From: JAVBKU01 sp031553875
GTDB taxonomy: Bacteria > Bacteroidota > Bacteroidia > Bacteroidales > Rikenellaceae
Assembly (NCBI GenBank): GCA_031553875.1
Contig: JAVBKU010000002.1
Coordinates: forward strand, 1-46,527
DNA: 46,527 nucleotides
Direction: 5' to 3'
Shown: in pieces, positions 31,952-39,076 of the stretch
How positions within the stretch are numbered: the stretch's first letter is position 1
Layout: each line of letters opens with the position of its first letter
The notes under the pieces: model-generated
The model's input: the letters and a program-made list of their open reading frames with translations, nothing else
Databases searched by the model: none
Told to the model about the DNA's origin: nothing
Position numbers and translations under genes: made by a program

Positions 31952-32641
31952 ATGGACGGTGACACGGGCCTGCGCAGAGAGATCATAGATATACTCAGCG
32001 GCAAATCCAACCTCAAACAAGTCGTTTACGACAACACATTCGCAGTATTCAACGAACTCAAGGAGGTGCTCCACGAGATGTCTTCGGAGCTCAACGACGC
32101 CACCGAGGAGATCCTCGACAAGAGGGTCCGCATCGAATACCGCGACAGGGGTAAATTCGAGGCCCAGCTCCAGGTGGCGGGCGATATCCTTATCTTCAGC
32201 ATGCACACCAACGTGTTCGAGTTCAACCGCGACCACGTGATCTGGAAAAATCCCTACGTACAGGCCGACAAGGGCAACAGCTACTGCGGGGTGATCAACA
32301 TATACAACTTCCTGGCCGACTCGTTCAAGTACAACCGTAATTCCGACGAGGGCTACCTAATAGGCCGCATATTCGTCAACCGCGAGAAGCACTATTTCGT
32401 GGAGGGCAAACGCCAGACCGGCATCCGCCACAGCGATTTCGGCAAGGACGTCATCACCCGCGAGGTGCTCGTGGACATCATCGAGAAGGCCGTGAAATAC
32501 GCCCTCGAATTCGACCTGCTGGCTCCTCCCTACAACGAGGTGAAGGTTGTCAACGTCGACCAGCTCAATACCAAGATCGAGAACTCCAAGATGCAGACCG
32601 GCAAGCGCCTGGGCTACACCTTCGATATCGACGACGTGTAG
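31952..32641 (+). CDS. Conserved protein of unknown function
   Basis: A 229-residue soluble acidic protein with no signal peptide or membrane segment and no motif I recognise. It starts MDGDTGLRREIIDILSG with two amphipathic helices, then has a beta-rich middle (RVRIEYRDRGKFEAQLQVAGDILIFSMHTNVFEF), aromatic Tyr/Asn-rich turns (NSYCGVINIYNFLADSFKYN) and a basic C-terminal end (KIENSKMQTGKRLGYTFDIDDV). The codon pattern and clean start make it clearly a gene. It follows the glucosaminidase gene by 81 bp and is closed by a strong hairpin (32671-32700). Confidence 0.8.
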   Translation: MDGDTGLRREIIDILSGKSNLKQVVYDNTFAVFNELKEVLHEMSSELNDATEEILDKRVRIEYRDRGKFEAQLQVAGDILIFSMHTNVFEFNRDHVIWKNPYVQADKGNSYCGVINIYNFLADSFKYNRNSDEGYLIGRIFVNREKHYFVEGKRQTGIRHSDFGKDVITREVLVDIIEKAVKYALEFDLLAPPYNEVKVVNVDQLNTKIENSKMQTGKRLGYTFDIDDV

Positions 32642-32670
32642 GGCACCCTGAGCCTCCCGGAAAAATGATG

Positions 32671-32700
32671 CGGGCCGCGGGCGTATTTGCCCGCGGCCCG
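32671..32700 (+). terminator. Strong hairpin after the unknown gene
   Basis: A perfect 12-bp GC stem CGGGCCGCGGGC/GCCCGCGGCCCG with loop gtattt, 29 bp after the stop codon. The plus-strand T-run is missing, so it is a terminator-like structure rather than a classical one. Confidence 0.55.
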
Positions 32701-32796
32701 CTCCGTTCTGAGGCCTAACATCCTGGCCTCTAAACCAATAAAGGCGCCACAAATCTAATTTATTAACACAGGCAGACCATTCTACGTTAAAATGTG

Positions 32797-32804
32797 TACA
32801 TTTG
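32797..32804 (+). promoter_or_regulatory. Putative -7 box for the thioredoxin-like gene
   Basis: TACATTTG matches TAnnTTTG, in an AT-rich stretch; -33 element not evident. The P2 repeat at 32870 would lie in the ~155-nt leader. Confidence 0.35.
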
Positions 32805-32869
32805 TATATCGAGGTTAAGAAAACTCGGATAACCATCATGTAATGAATTCCGGGCCGTTTACGACCCGC

Positions 32870-32917
32870 GGCCCTTGTGCCCATGGCGCGTAGCGCCACG
32901 GGGGTGGCACAGGGCCG
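32870..32917 (+). repeat. P2 palindromic repeat, copy 3
   Basis: Arms GGCCC...GGGCC with inner GGCGC-gta-GCGCC around CCATGG, matching copies at 13503 and 17509. It lies 51 bp before the start of the thioredoxin-like gene, inside its predicted leader. Confidence 0.7.
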
Positions 32918-32967
32918 GAAAAACAGGCAGTTCAAAACAGTACATATCCGCCATAAATCCTACGGCT

Positions 32968-33435
32968 ATGGTAAAATTTATCTCCGCTTTTCTGTTGCTA
33001 TTATCGGCTGTGTTCGCTTCTTCCGAAGCCGCGGCCCAGAAGCTCCTCAACGGCGAAAAAGCCCCCGAAATGAAGTACGGCGAGTGGATCATATCCTTGC
33101 CCTCGGGCAGCACCGCCGCCTCCTACATCGAATTCATCCACCCCGCCAGCCCGGCCACCGCCAAGCGTATCCCGCAGTTGGAATCCATGGCCCTGAAATA
33201 TGCAGGCAGAATAAGCATTATCCTCATAGCCCGCGACGAACCTGACAAAACGCGCGCCCTGTTCAGCGGCAAGACCTACCACTTCAGCGTGGCGATGGAC
33301 GACAAGGGCAAGAGTTTCGACTCCTACGGCGTGAGGTACGTGCCTTTCGGAGTGCTTATCAACGGCAAGGGCAAGGTGGTATGGTTCGGCAACCCGGCCT
33401 CCCTCACCGAAACGGAGATTTCAAAGGCATTGTAA
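32968..33435 (+). CDS. Thioredoxin-fold periplasmic protein lacking the CxxC pair
   Basis: A 155-residue exported protein: signal peptide (about 1-23, ending AAAQ), then a TlpA/ResA-like fold. The active-site region reads FIHPASPATAKRIP where redox members have FWATWCGPCRAEIP, so the two catalytic cysteines correspond to Ser61 and Thr64; there is no cysteine anywhere in the mature protein. The cis-Pro loop (YVPFGVLI, P126) and the GKGKVVWFG strand are kept. It cannot be a thiol oxidoreductase and may bind a partner or ligand. The ATG at 32968 was chosen because the longer frame runs into the P2 repeat. Confidence 0.82.
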   Translation: MVKFISAFLLLLSAVFASSEAAAQKLLNGEKAPEMKYGEWIISLPSGSTAASYIEFIHPASPATAKRIPQLESMALKYAGRISIILIARDEPDKTRALFSGKTYHFSVAMDDKGKSFDSYGVRYVPFGVLINGKGKVVWFGNPASLTETEISKAL

Positions 33436-33441
33436 GGTTAT

Positions 33442-33585
33442 CCTACTTTTGGCATTGCCCCAAAAGTAGGCAAAAGGTCTAGCCGCGTCTTCTGCCGGGG
33501 TCTCTTCCGGGAGCTTCCCTCGTTACACGATAACTGAGGGTGATCTCCCTCACGAGACCTGTTTCCGGCAGAAGCCAGATGCGGC
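33442..33585 (+). repeat. R1 palindromic repeat, copy 6
   Basis: Full-length copy starting 6 bp after the stop of the thioredoxin-like gene and ending 74 bp before radA. Terminal hairpin identical to copy 1. It may end the upstream transcript; radA's -7 box (33605) lies just beyond it. Confidence 0.9.
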
Positions 33586-33604
33586 GGATTGTTTTTAACC
33601 GCTG

Positions 33605-33612
33605 TAATTTTG
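33605..33612 (+). promoter_or_regulatory. Putative -7 box of radA
   Basis: TAATTTTG fits TAnnTTTG; the expected -33 position is inside the end of R1 copy 6 and is not a good TTTG. It would give a leader of about 40 nt that carries the hexanucleotide repeat. Confidence 0.4.
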
Positions 33613-33624
33613 TATGTTTATTCC

Positions 33625-33652
33625 TAAAGGTAAAGGTAAAGGTAAAGGTAAA
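33625..33652 (+). repeat. Hexanucleotide tandem repeat (GGTAAA)4 before radA
   Basis: TAAA followed by four perfect GGTAAA units, ending 7 bp before the radA ATG. The unit contains AAAGG, the only Shine-Dalgarno-like sequence there. The perfect tandem arrangement could change copy number by slippage and alter translation. Confidence 0.85.
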
Positions 33653-33659
33653 TAACCTA

Positions 33660-35021
33660 ATGGCTAAAATAAAAAAGAGCTTCTTCTGCCGCAACTGCGG
33701 GCAGGAGTCGGCCAAATGGATAGGGCGCTGCCCCTCGTGCGGCGAGTGGAACACCTTCGTTGAGGAGGTGGTGAGCAAGGAAAACAGCCGCAGCGGCGGA
33801 TATATCGGGGCGGTGGAGAGCGTTCGTCCGCAGATGATATCCGAAATAGAAAAGGCCGAATACGGCCGCATCGACCTCTCCAACGGCGAGGTCAACAGGG
33901 TTTTGGGCGGAGGCCTCGTGCCGGGGTCAATGATCCTCCTGGGCGGCGAGCCTGGGATCGGCAAGTCGACCCTGAGCCTGCAGCTGGCCCTCCATTCGCA
34001 GGGGTTGAAGACTTTCTACGTTTCGGGTGAAGAGTCGCCGCAGCAGATAAAAATGAGGGCCGAGCGCATCGTGGTGGGCAACGAGGAGTGCCTGATCTAC
34101 TCCGAAACCAAACTCGAAAATATCCTCGCCCAGATCGAGTCCCACAAGCCCGACCTGGTGGTGATAGACTCCATACAGACCATATACACCGACCTGATCG
34201 ACTCCTCGGCCGGGAGCGTGTCGCAGATACGCGAATGCGCGGCGATGCTGATGAAGTACGCCAAGCAGACCGCTACTTCGGTGATCATAATCGGCCATAT
34301 CACCAAGGACGGCATCATCGCCGGGCCCAAGATACTGGAGCATATCGTCGACGTGGTGCTGCAGTTCGAGGGCGACAACAACAATATGTACCGCATCCTG
34401 CGCTGCATCAAAAACCGCTTCGGCGCCACCTTCGAGATCGGGGTGTTCGAGATGAACAGCAGCGGATTAAGGGAGATAGACAACCCCTCCGAGATACTTC
34501 TTTCGCACTACGAGGAACCACTTAGCGGCGTCGCCGTGGGGGCCGCGGTCGACGGCATCCGTCCCTACCTTATCGAGACGCAGGCCCTGGTCTCTACCGC
34601 CGCCTACGGTACTCCGCAACGCTCCACCACCGGTTTCGATATAAAGAGATTGGGAATGCTCCTGGCCGTACTCGAAAAAAGGGCGGGGCTTAAGATGTAC
34701 TCCAAGGACGTGTTCCTCAATTTCGCCGGAGGATTCAAAATAAGCGACCCCGGGCTCGACATGGCCGTGGTGGCGGCGATACTTTCGTCGTACTACGACC
34801 GGCCAATCGCAGGCGGCACCTGCTTCTGCGGCGAGATAGGCCTCTCGGGCGAGATCCGCCCCGCCCCCCGCAACGAACAGCGCGTGAGCGAAGCCGCCCG
34901 CCTGGGCTTCACCCGTATCGTGGTGTCGGGCTATTCGCGCAAGAACACCCCCAAGCCCCCCAAGGGCATAGAGATAATCTACGTAAACCGCATCGACGAA
35001 CTGGCGAAGGCGCTGTTTTAA
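33660..35021 (+). CDS. radA: DNA repair protein RadA (Sms)
   Basis: RecA-like, DnaB-type helicase that processes branched recombination intermediates. N-terminal zinc finger C10-x2-C13-x10-C24-x2-C27, Walker A GEPGIGKS at 96-103, the RadA-specific KNRFG motif near 245, and a C-terminal Lon-protease-like domain (about 290-453, GLDMAVVAAILSSYYDRPI and GEIGLSGEIR). The 453 residues are complete. The ATG at 33660 fits the family; the frame is open 40 codons further upstream, but that part is R1 and tandem-repeat sequence. Closed by a 700-bp gap filled with R2 repeat. Confidence 0.96.
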   Translation: MAKIKKSFFCRNCGQESAKWIGRCPSCGEWNTFVEEVVSKENSRSGGYIGAVESVRPQMISEIEKAEYGRIDLSNGEVNRVLGGGLVPGSMILLGGEPGIGKSTLSLQLALHSQGLKTFYVSGEESPQQIKMRAERIVVGNEECLIYSETKLENILAQIESHKPDLVVIDSIQTIYTDLIDSSAGSVSQIRECAAMLMKYAKQTATSVIIIGHITKDGIIAGPKILEHIVDVVLQFEGDNNNMYRILRCIKNRFGATFEIGVFEMNSSGLREIDNPSEILLSHYEEPLSGVAVGAAVDGIRPYLIETQALVSTAAYGTPQRSTTGFDIKRLGMLLAVLEKRAGLKMYSKDVFLNFAGGFKISDPGLDMAVVAAILSSYYDRPIAGGTCFCGEIGLSGEIRPAPRNEQRVSEAARLGFTRIVVSGYSRKNTPKPPKGIEIIYVNRIDELAKALF

Positions 35022-35091
35022 GGTGTCCCTAAATCATTAACGGGAAAAATAACAGTAGGTCTGCGCAAATGTACAGGCCTATTGTTTCCTA

Positions 35092-35583
35092 AGGCGCTCG
35101 CTATGCGCCTATAATCCCCGCATCTGAAGATTTACGCCCGGACGAACGGCGAGGGAATCCGTATGAAAACGCGGATTGTCCGACGAACGTTAGGCAAACT
35201 TGCGAAGCAACGTTTGACTAAAAGGAGGAGTTCTGCGTTTTAGGATGAAGGAGCCGTGAGTCAGGAAATCTTCATCGGCGGGGCGCATTTTGGTTAGCAC
35301 CTTTTGTGCGTTCAAAAGGTGCGAAAAATCTTTTATTCGCGTTTAAGTGAGTTTCTCTTCGTACCTTTTGTGCACACAAAAGGTACCCAAAAAGTGCCGC
35401 CTGCGGATATTCACTGACAGGGGTCTTCGTACATCCTAAAACGTCGAACTCCTCCTTTTTAGCCAGGCCTGCGGCCTGGCTAACAGTCGTTATACACAGC
35501 GTCGTTTTTTAACGGATTCCCTCAACCCCTGTCCGGGCGTGAATATCCCCAATTGGCGGAGGGCAGGTGCCCGGCGGGCACCT
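35092..35583 (-). repeat. R2 alpha-beta composite, copy C (inverted relative to B)
   Basis: On the plus strand: end hairpin AGGCGC-...-GCGCCT (35092-35110), beta module core 35126-35273 with inner hairpin 35190-35221, H2 (35297-35322), H1 (35361-35386), reversed alpha core 35406-35547 with inner hairpin TTAGCCAGGC-ctgcg-GCCTGGCTAA (35459-35483), end hairpin AGGTGCCC-ggc-GGGCACCT (35565-35583). The whole is the reverse complement of copy B at 28427-28918. It fills the gap between radA and uvrB; no credible gene inside. Confidence 0.88.
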
Positions 35584-35654
35584 TAAAAACTTGCTATCAT
35601 TCCACTATCCGTAGGCCTGATTGCCTGGGGCGCGACATGGGTCGCCGTGGAGGC

Positions 35655-35691
35655 GACCCAAAACAACCGGCGGGCGCAAATGCGCCCGCCG
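35655..35691 (-). terminator. Rho-independent terminator of uvrB
   Basis: Perfect stem CGGCGGGCGC-aaat-GCGCCCGCCG (35668-35691), followed on the minus strand by GTTGTTTTGGG. Directly beyond it a GGGTCGCC/GGCGACCC hairpin (about 35639-35659). About 28 bp after the uvrB stop. Confidence 0.75.
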
Positions 35692-35719
35692 ACTGAATTC
35701 TCCCCCATCTACCTAAACG

Positions 35720-37759
35720 CTATTTCGTCCCTTTCTTGAGCCTCTCCTGTAGGGCGTACATCTCATCGCGGAAACAGGCCGCCGAGGTGAAATCGAGTTC
35801 GCGCGCCGCCTTCTCCATAGATTCGCGGGCGCTCTGTATAGCGAGTTCCAGGTCGGCGTCGGTCATGTATGCCAGCACCGGATCGGCCGCCATGGCGGTA
35901 CCGGTACCGTAGTCGTACATCGGCTTGCGGGCGGAAGCCATCGCCCCCTGCTCCTGTCCCGCCTTACCCAACACACCGGCTCTACCCTTACTCTTGACAG
36001 CCTGCGTGGGAGTTATACCGTGGCGCAGGTTATAATTCATCTGCTTCTCTCGGCGGCGGTTGGTCTCGTCGATGGTCATGCGCATCGAGTCGGTTATCTT
36101 GTCGGCGTACATTATCACCTCGCCCTCGACGTTGCGGGCCGCACGGCCGGCGGTCTGCGTCAGCGAGCGGGCGCTGCGCAGGAATCCCTCCTTGTCGGCG
36201 TCCATGATAGCCACCAGCGACACCTCGGGCAAGTCGAGCCCCTCTCTGAGCAGGTTGACCCCGATAAGCACATCGAACAGTCCCGCGCGCAGGTCTTCGA
36301 GTATCTGCACCCTTTCGAGCGTTTCCACGTCGGAGTGTATGTAACGGCATCGTATACCTATGCGGTCGAAATATTTGGACAACTCTTCGGCCATGCGCTT
36401 GGTGAGCGTGGTCACCAGCACCCTCTGCTCGAGCTTGGCCCTCTTGTGTATCTCGCCCACCAGATCGTCGATCTGGTTCTCCGTCGGGCGGATGGATATG
36501 GGAGGATCCACGAGGCCCGTGGGGCGTATCACCTGCTCCACTATCAGCCCCTCGCTTTTCATCAGCTCGTAGTCGGCGGGGGTGGCGCTGACATATAAGG
36601 TTTTGTCCACCAGCGACTCGAATTCGTCGAAGCGCAGGGGGCGGTTATCTATTGCGGCCTCCAGGCGGAACCCGTACTCCACGAGATTGGTCTTGCGCGA
36701 GCGGTCGCCGCCGTACATGCCCCCGATCTGGGGTATGGTCACATGGCTCTCATCCACGATAAGCAGGAATTCCTTGGGGAAGTAGTCGATAAGGCAGAAC
36801 GGCCTCGATCCCGGCTTGCGGCCGTCGAAGTAGCGCGAGTAGTTCTCGATGCCGGGGCAGTAGCCCAGTTCCTTTATCATTTCGAGGTCGTACTCCACCC
36901 TCTGCTTGAGCCTGCGGGCCTCGGCCTCACGCCCCTCGGCCATGAACTTCTCGTACTGCACGCCCAGGTCGAGCTGTATCTGGCGTATGGCGTTCTGGCT
37001 CCGTTCCTTTGTGGTCACGAAGAGGTTGGCGGGGTATATGGTAAGCTTATCGAGAGCTTCCAGGCGCTGCCCCGTCGCGGGGTCTATGGTGTGTATTGAT
37101 TCTATTTCGTTGTCGAAAAACTCCACGCGATAACAGGCGTCGCCATAGGCTATATGGATGTCCACCGTGTCGCCGTTAACTCTGAACGTGCCGCGCTTGA
37201 ATTCCGTTTCACTACGTGTGTAGAGCGCATCCACTAATCTGTACAACAACTTATTGCGGGTGAGTACATCGCCTTTTGATAGTATCACCGACGTTTCGTG
37301 GAAGTCCGACGGGTTACCCATACCGTATATACACGACACACTCGATACCACCACGATATCCTGCCGTCCCGACAATAGCGACGAGCTGGTACTCAGCCTC
37401 ATGCGTTCTATTTCGTCGTTTATCGACAGGTCTTTTTCAATATATACGTCCTTGGAAGGTATGTATGCTTCCGGCTGATAATAATCGTAGTATGAGACGA
37501 AATATTCGACGAGATTCTCCGGAAAAAAATTCCTGAATTCGCCGTAGAGCTGGGCGGCGAGGGTCTTGTTATGGCTCAGGACGAGGGTCGGCAGGCCCAA
37601 CTGCGCTATGACGTTGGCCATGGTGAAGGTCTTGCCCGAGCCGGTCACACCCATAAGCGTGGCGTGGTGACCACCCACCCTGAAGATGTTGACCACCTGC
37701 TCGATAGCCTCGGGCTGATCGCCCGTCGGCTTATATTCCGACACCAATTTAAAGTCCAT
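35720..37759 (-). CDS. uvrB: Excinuclease ABC subunit B
   Basis: DNA-damage verification helicase of nucleotide excision repair; loads after UvrA and recruits UvrC. Walker A GVTGSGKT at 37-44, the beta-hairpin YYDYYQPEAYIPSKDVYIEKD near 90-110 that clamps the strand, helicase motifs VDESHVT and AGRAARNVEGEVIMYAD, and a C-terminal UVR domain (about 635-670) that binds UvrC. The 679 residues are complete. uvrA and uvrC are not in the window. A -7-like CAAAAATA lies only 8 bp before the ATG, so transcription may be nearly leaderless. Confidence 0.97.
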   Translation of the reverse strand: MDFKLVSEYKPTGDQPEAIEQVVNIFRVGGHHATLMGVTGSGKTFTMANVIAQLGLPTLVLSHNKTLAAQLYGEFRNFFPENLVEYFVSYYDYYQPEAYIPSKDVYIEKDLSINDEIERMRLSTSSSLLSGRQDIVVVSSVSCIYGMGNPSDFHETSVILSKGDVLTRNKLLYRLVDALYTRSETEFKRGTFRVNGDTVDIHIAYGDACYRVEFFDNEIESIHTIDPATGQRLEALDKLTIYPANLFVTTKERSQNAIRQIQLDLGVQYEKFMAEGREAEARRLKQRVEYDLEMIKELGYCPGIENYSRYFDGRKPGSRPFCLIDYFPKEFLLIVDESHVTIPQIGGMYGGDRSRKTNLVEYGFRLEAAIDNRPLRFDEFESLVDKTLYVSATPADYELMKSEGLIVEQVIRPTGLVDPPISIRPTENQIDDLVGEIHKRAKLEQRVLVTTLTKRMAEELSKYFDRIGIRCRYIHSDVETLERVQILEDLRAGLFDVLIGVNLLREGLDLPEVSLVAIMDADKEGFLRSARSLTQTAGRAARNVEGEVIMYADKITDSMRMTIDETNRRREKQMNYNLRHGITPTQAVKSKGRAGVLGKAGQEQGAMASARKPMYDYGTGTAMAADPVLAYMTDADLELAIQSARESMEKAARELDFTSAACFRDEMYALQERLKKGTK

Positions 37760-37960
37760 AATATCGCAAAAATAGACATTTATTTAACGGGAACTCTGGA
37801 TAATGAATTTTTCAGCGAATTTTGCGTATTTTATTTTCAGACATTTGGGGCGCAAGGCATCTTTTTCAGCCCCAATCCTCGATCTTACCGCCGCAAGGTG
37901 CAGTGCAGTCTAACGTTTCCCCGCAGGAAATTATTTCAAGTACTTATACACTAAATCTAC

Positions 37961-38029
37961 GCATCGCAAATTGCGATGCTCATCTCCGCGGCTCGCACCT
38001 CCGGTGCGACCCCCACAGCCGCGGAGATG
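37961..38029 (+). repeat. P3 double-hairpin repeat, copy 3
   Basis: First hairpin GCATCGCAA-a-TTGCGATGC, second with arms CATCTCCGCGGC and GCCGCGGAGATG but inner stem GCACC-tcc-GGTGC instead of GGCC/GGCC. Both inner stems changed in both arms, evidence that pairing is conserved. Between uvrB and the FAH-family gene, in a 364-bp gap with no gene. Confidence 0.8.
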
Positions 38030-38123
38030 AAATTGTTTTCGCAGCCCGCCGCGTTGGGGCGGCGGACTGCCGGCCTTCGGGCGATAAAGGTCTCGACCAA
38101 AACTATCGTATTACGTAATTACC

Positions 38124-38744
38124 CTATTTCACATCGAAATCCAACAGGGTATGCCCCATCAGCGAGGCCTCTATGCGGTCGCCGGGCTTGACGGCCCCGA
38201 CGCCCACGGGAGTGCCGGTGAATATCAGATCGCCGATCTTGAGGGTCACGAATTTCGACACATAAGATATTATCCTGTCTACCGTGAATATCATTTTCGA
38301 GGCGTCGCCCCTCTGGCGGATTTCGCCGCCCAGTTTCATCTCGAACTGCAACTCCTGTATCTTCCCCAACTCCGCCAGCGGCAGGAACCGGGGCGATACG
38401 GCGGCCGAATGATCGAAGGACTTGCATATCTCCCACGGCAACCCCTCGGCTATGCAGCGGCGCTGCACGTCGCGGGCGGTGAAGTCGATGCCGAGCCCCA
38501 CCTCGCTGTAACAGCGGTGGGCAAAACGTTCGTCGATGGCTTTCACAACGCGGTTTATCTTCACGACCAGCTCCGTCTCGTAGTGCAGATCCGACGAGAA
38601 CGACGGCACGTAGAAAGGATCGTTATTGCGCAACAGCGCCGTGTCGGGCTTCATGAAGAATATGGGCTCGGAGGGCAGCTTGTCGTTGCCGTCGAGCTCC
38701 TTTATGTGCTCGACGTAATTGCGGCCGATACAGATTATTTTCAT
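38124..38744 (-). CDS. Fumarylacetoacetate hydrolase (FAH) family protein
   Basis: A 206-residue FAH-fold protein, probably a hydrolase or decarboxylase of 2-oxo acids such as acylpyruvates or oxaloacetate. MKIICIGRNYVEHIKEL at the N terminus, PIFFMKPDTAL with the family KP motif, YETELVVKINRV carrying the two metal-ligand Glu residues, GIDFTARDVQRR with the third ligand Asp, and LIFTGTPVGVGAVKPGDRIEA near the C terminus. The length matches the short YcgM/FAHD1-like members. Single gene between R1 copy 7 and P3 copy 3. Substrate not certain. Confidence 0.88.
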   Translation of the reverse strand: MKIICIGRNYVEHIKELDGNDKLPSEPIFFMKPDTALLRNNDPFYVPSFSSDLHYETELVVKINRVVKAIDERFAHRCYSEVGLGIDFTARDVQRRCIAEGLPWEICKSFDHSAAVSPRFLPLAELGKIQELQFEMKLGGEIRQRGDASKMIFTVDRIISYVSKFVTLKIGDLIFTGTPVGVGAVKPGDRIEASLMGHTLLDFDVK

Positions 38745-38789
38745 AGGGGAATTATATGTCTAAAGTTATCCTTTAAAGCCCTTTTACCT

Positions 38790-38830
38790 GATTGGCTACG
38801 GACTGGGGCTTGCCGTGCAAGCCCAAAAAA
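38790..38830 (-). repeat. R3 repeat fragment
   Basis: TTGGCTACGG followed by GGCTTGC-cgt-GCAAGCC, the second-hairpin part of R3. It sits next to R1 copy 7 in the ~330-bp gap before the FAH gene. Confidence 0.5.
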
Positions 38831-38871
38831 TTACACTCTTTCTAATAACTCTCGGAACAGCAAAATAATCC

Positions 38872-39014
38872 GCCGCTTCGGGCTTCTGCCGGAAGTAGGT
38901 CTCGTGAGGGAGATCACCCTCAGTTATCGTGTAACGAGGGAAGCCTCCCGGAAGAGACCCCGGCAGAAGACGCGGCTAGACCTTTTGCTACTTTTGGGGC
39001 AATGCCAAAAGTAG
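38872..39014 (-). repeat. R1 palindromic repeat, copy 7
   Basis: Full length in reverse orientation; a one-base insertion (GCCTCCCGG) in the left arm and loss of one C in the terminal hairpin (GCTACTTTT) make it slightly degenerate. Between lpxB and the FAH-family gene. Confidence 0.9.
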
Positions 39015-39076
39015 AAATAAAGTCGGTCACTGAAGGCAAAGAAACTATTGCTGCATATTAGTTATTAATCAAACCA

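Noticed and set aside
33540..33659. Longer N terminus of RadA
   Set aside because: It would translate the end of R1 and the GGTAAA repeat (KVKVKVKV); the family start is the next Met.
28427..35583. R2 modules as integron attC sites
   Set aside because: They lack the RYYYAAC/GTTRRRY core pair, no integrase is present, and the flanking genes are not cassettes.
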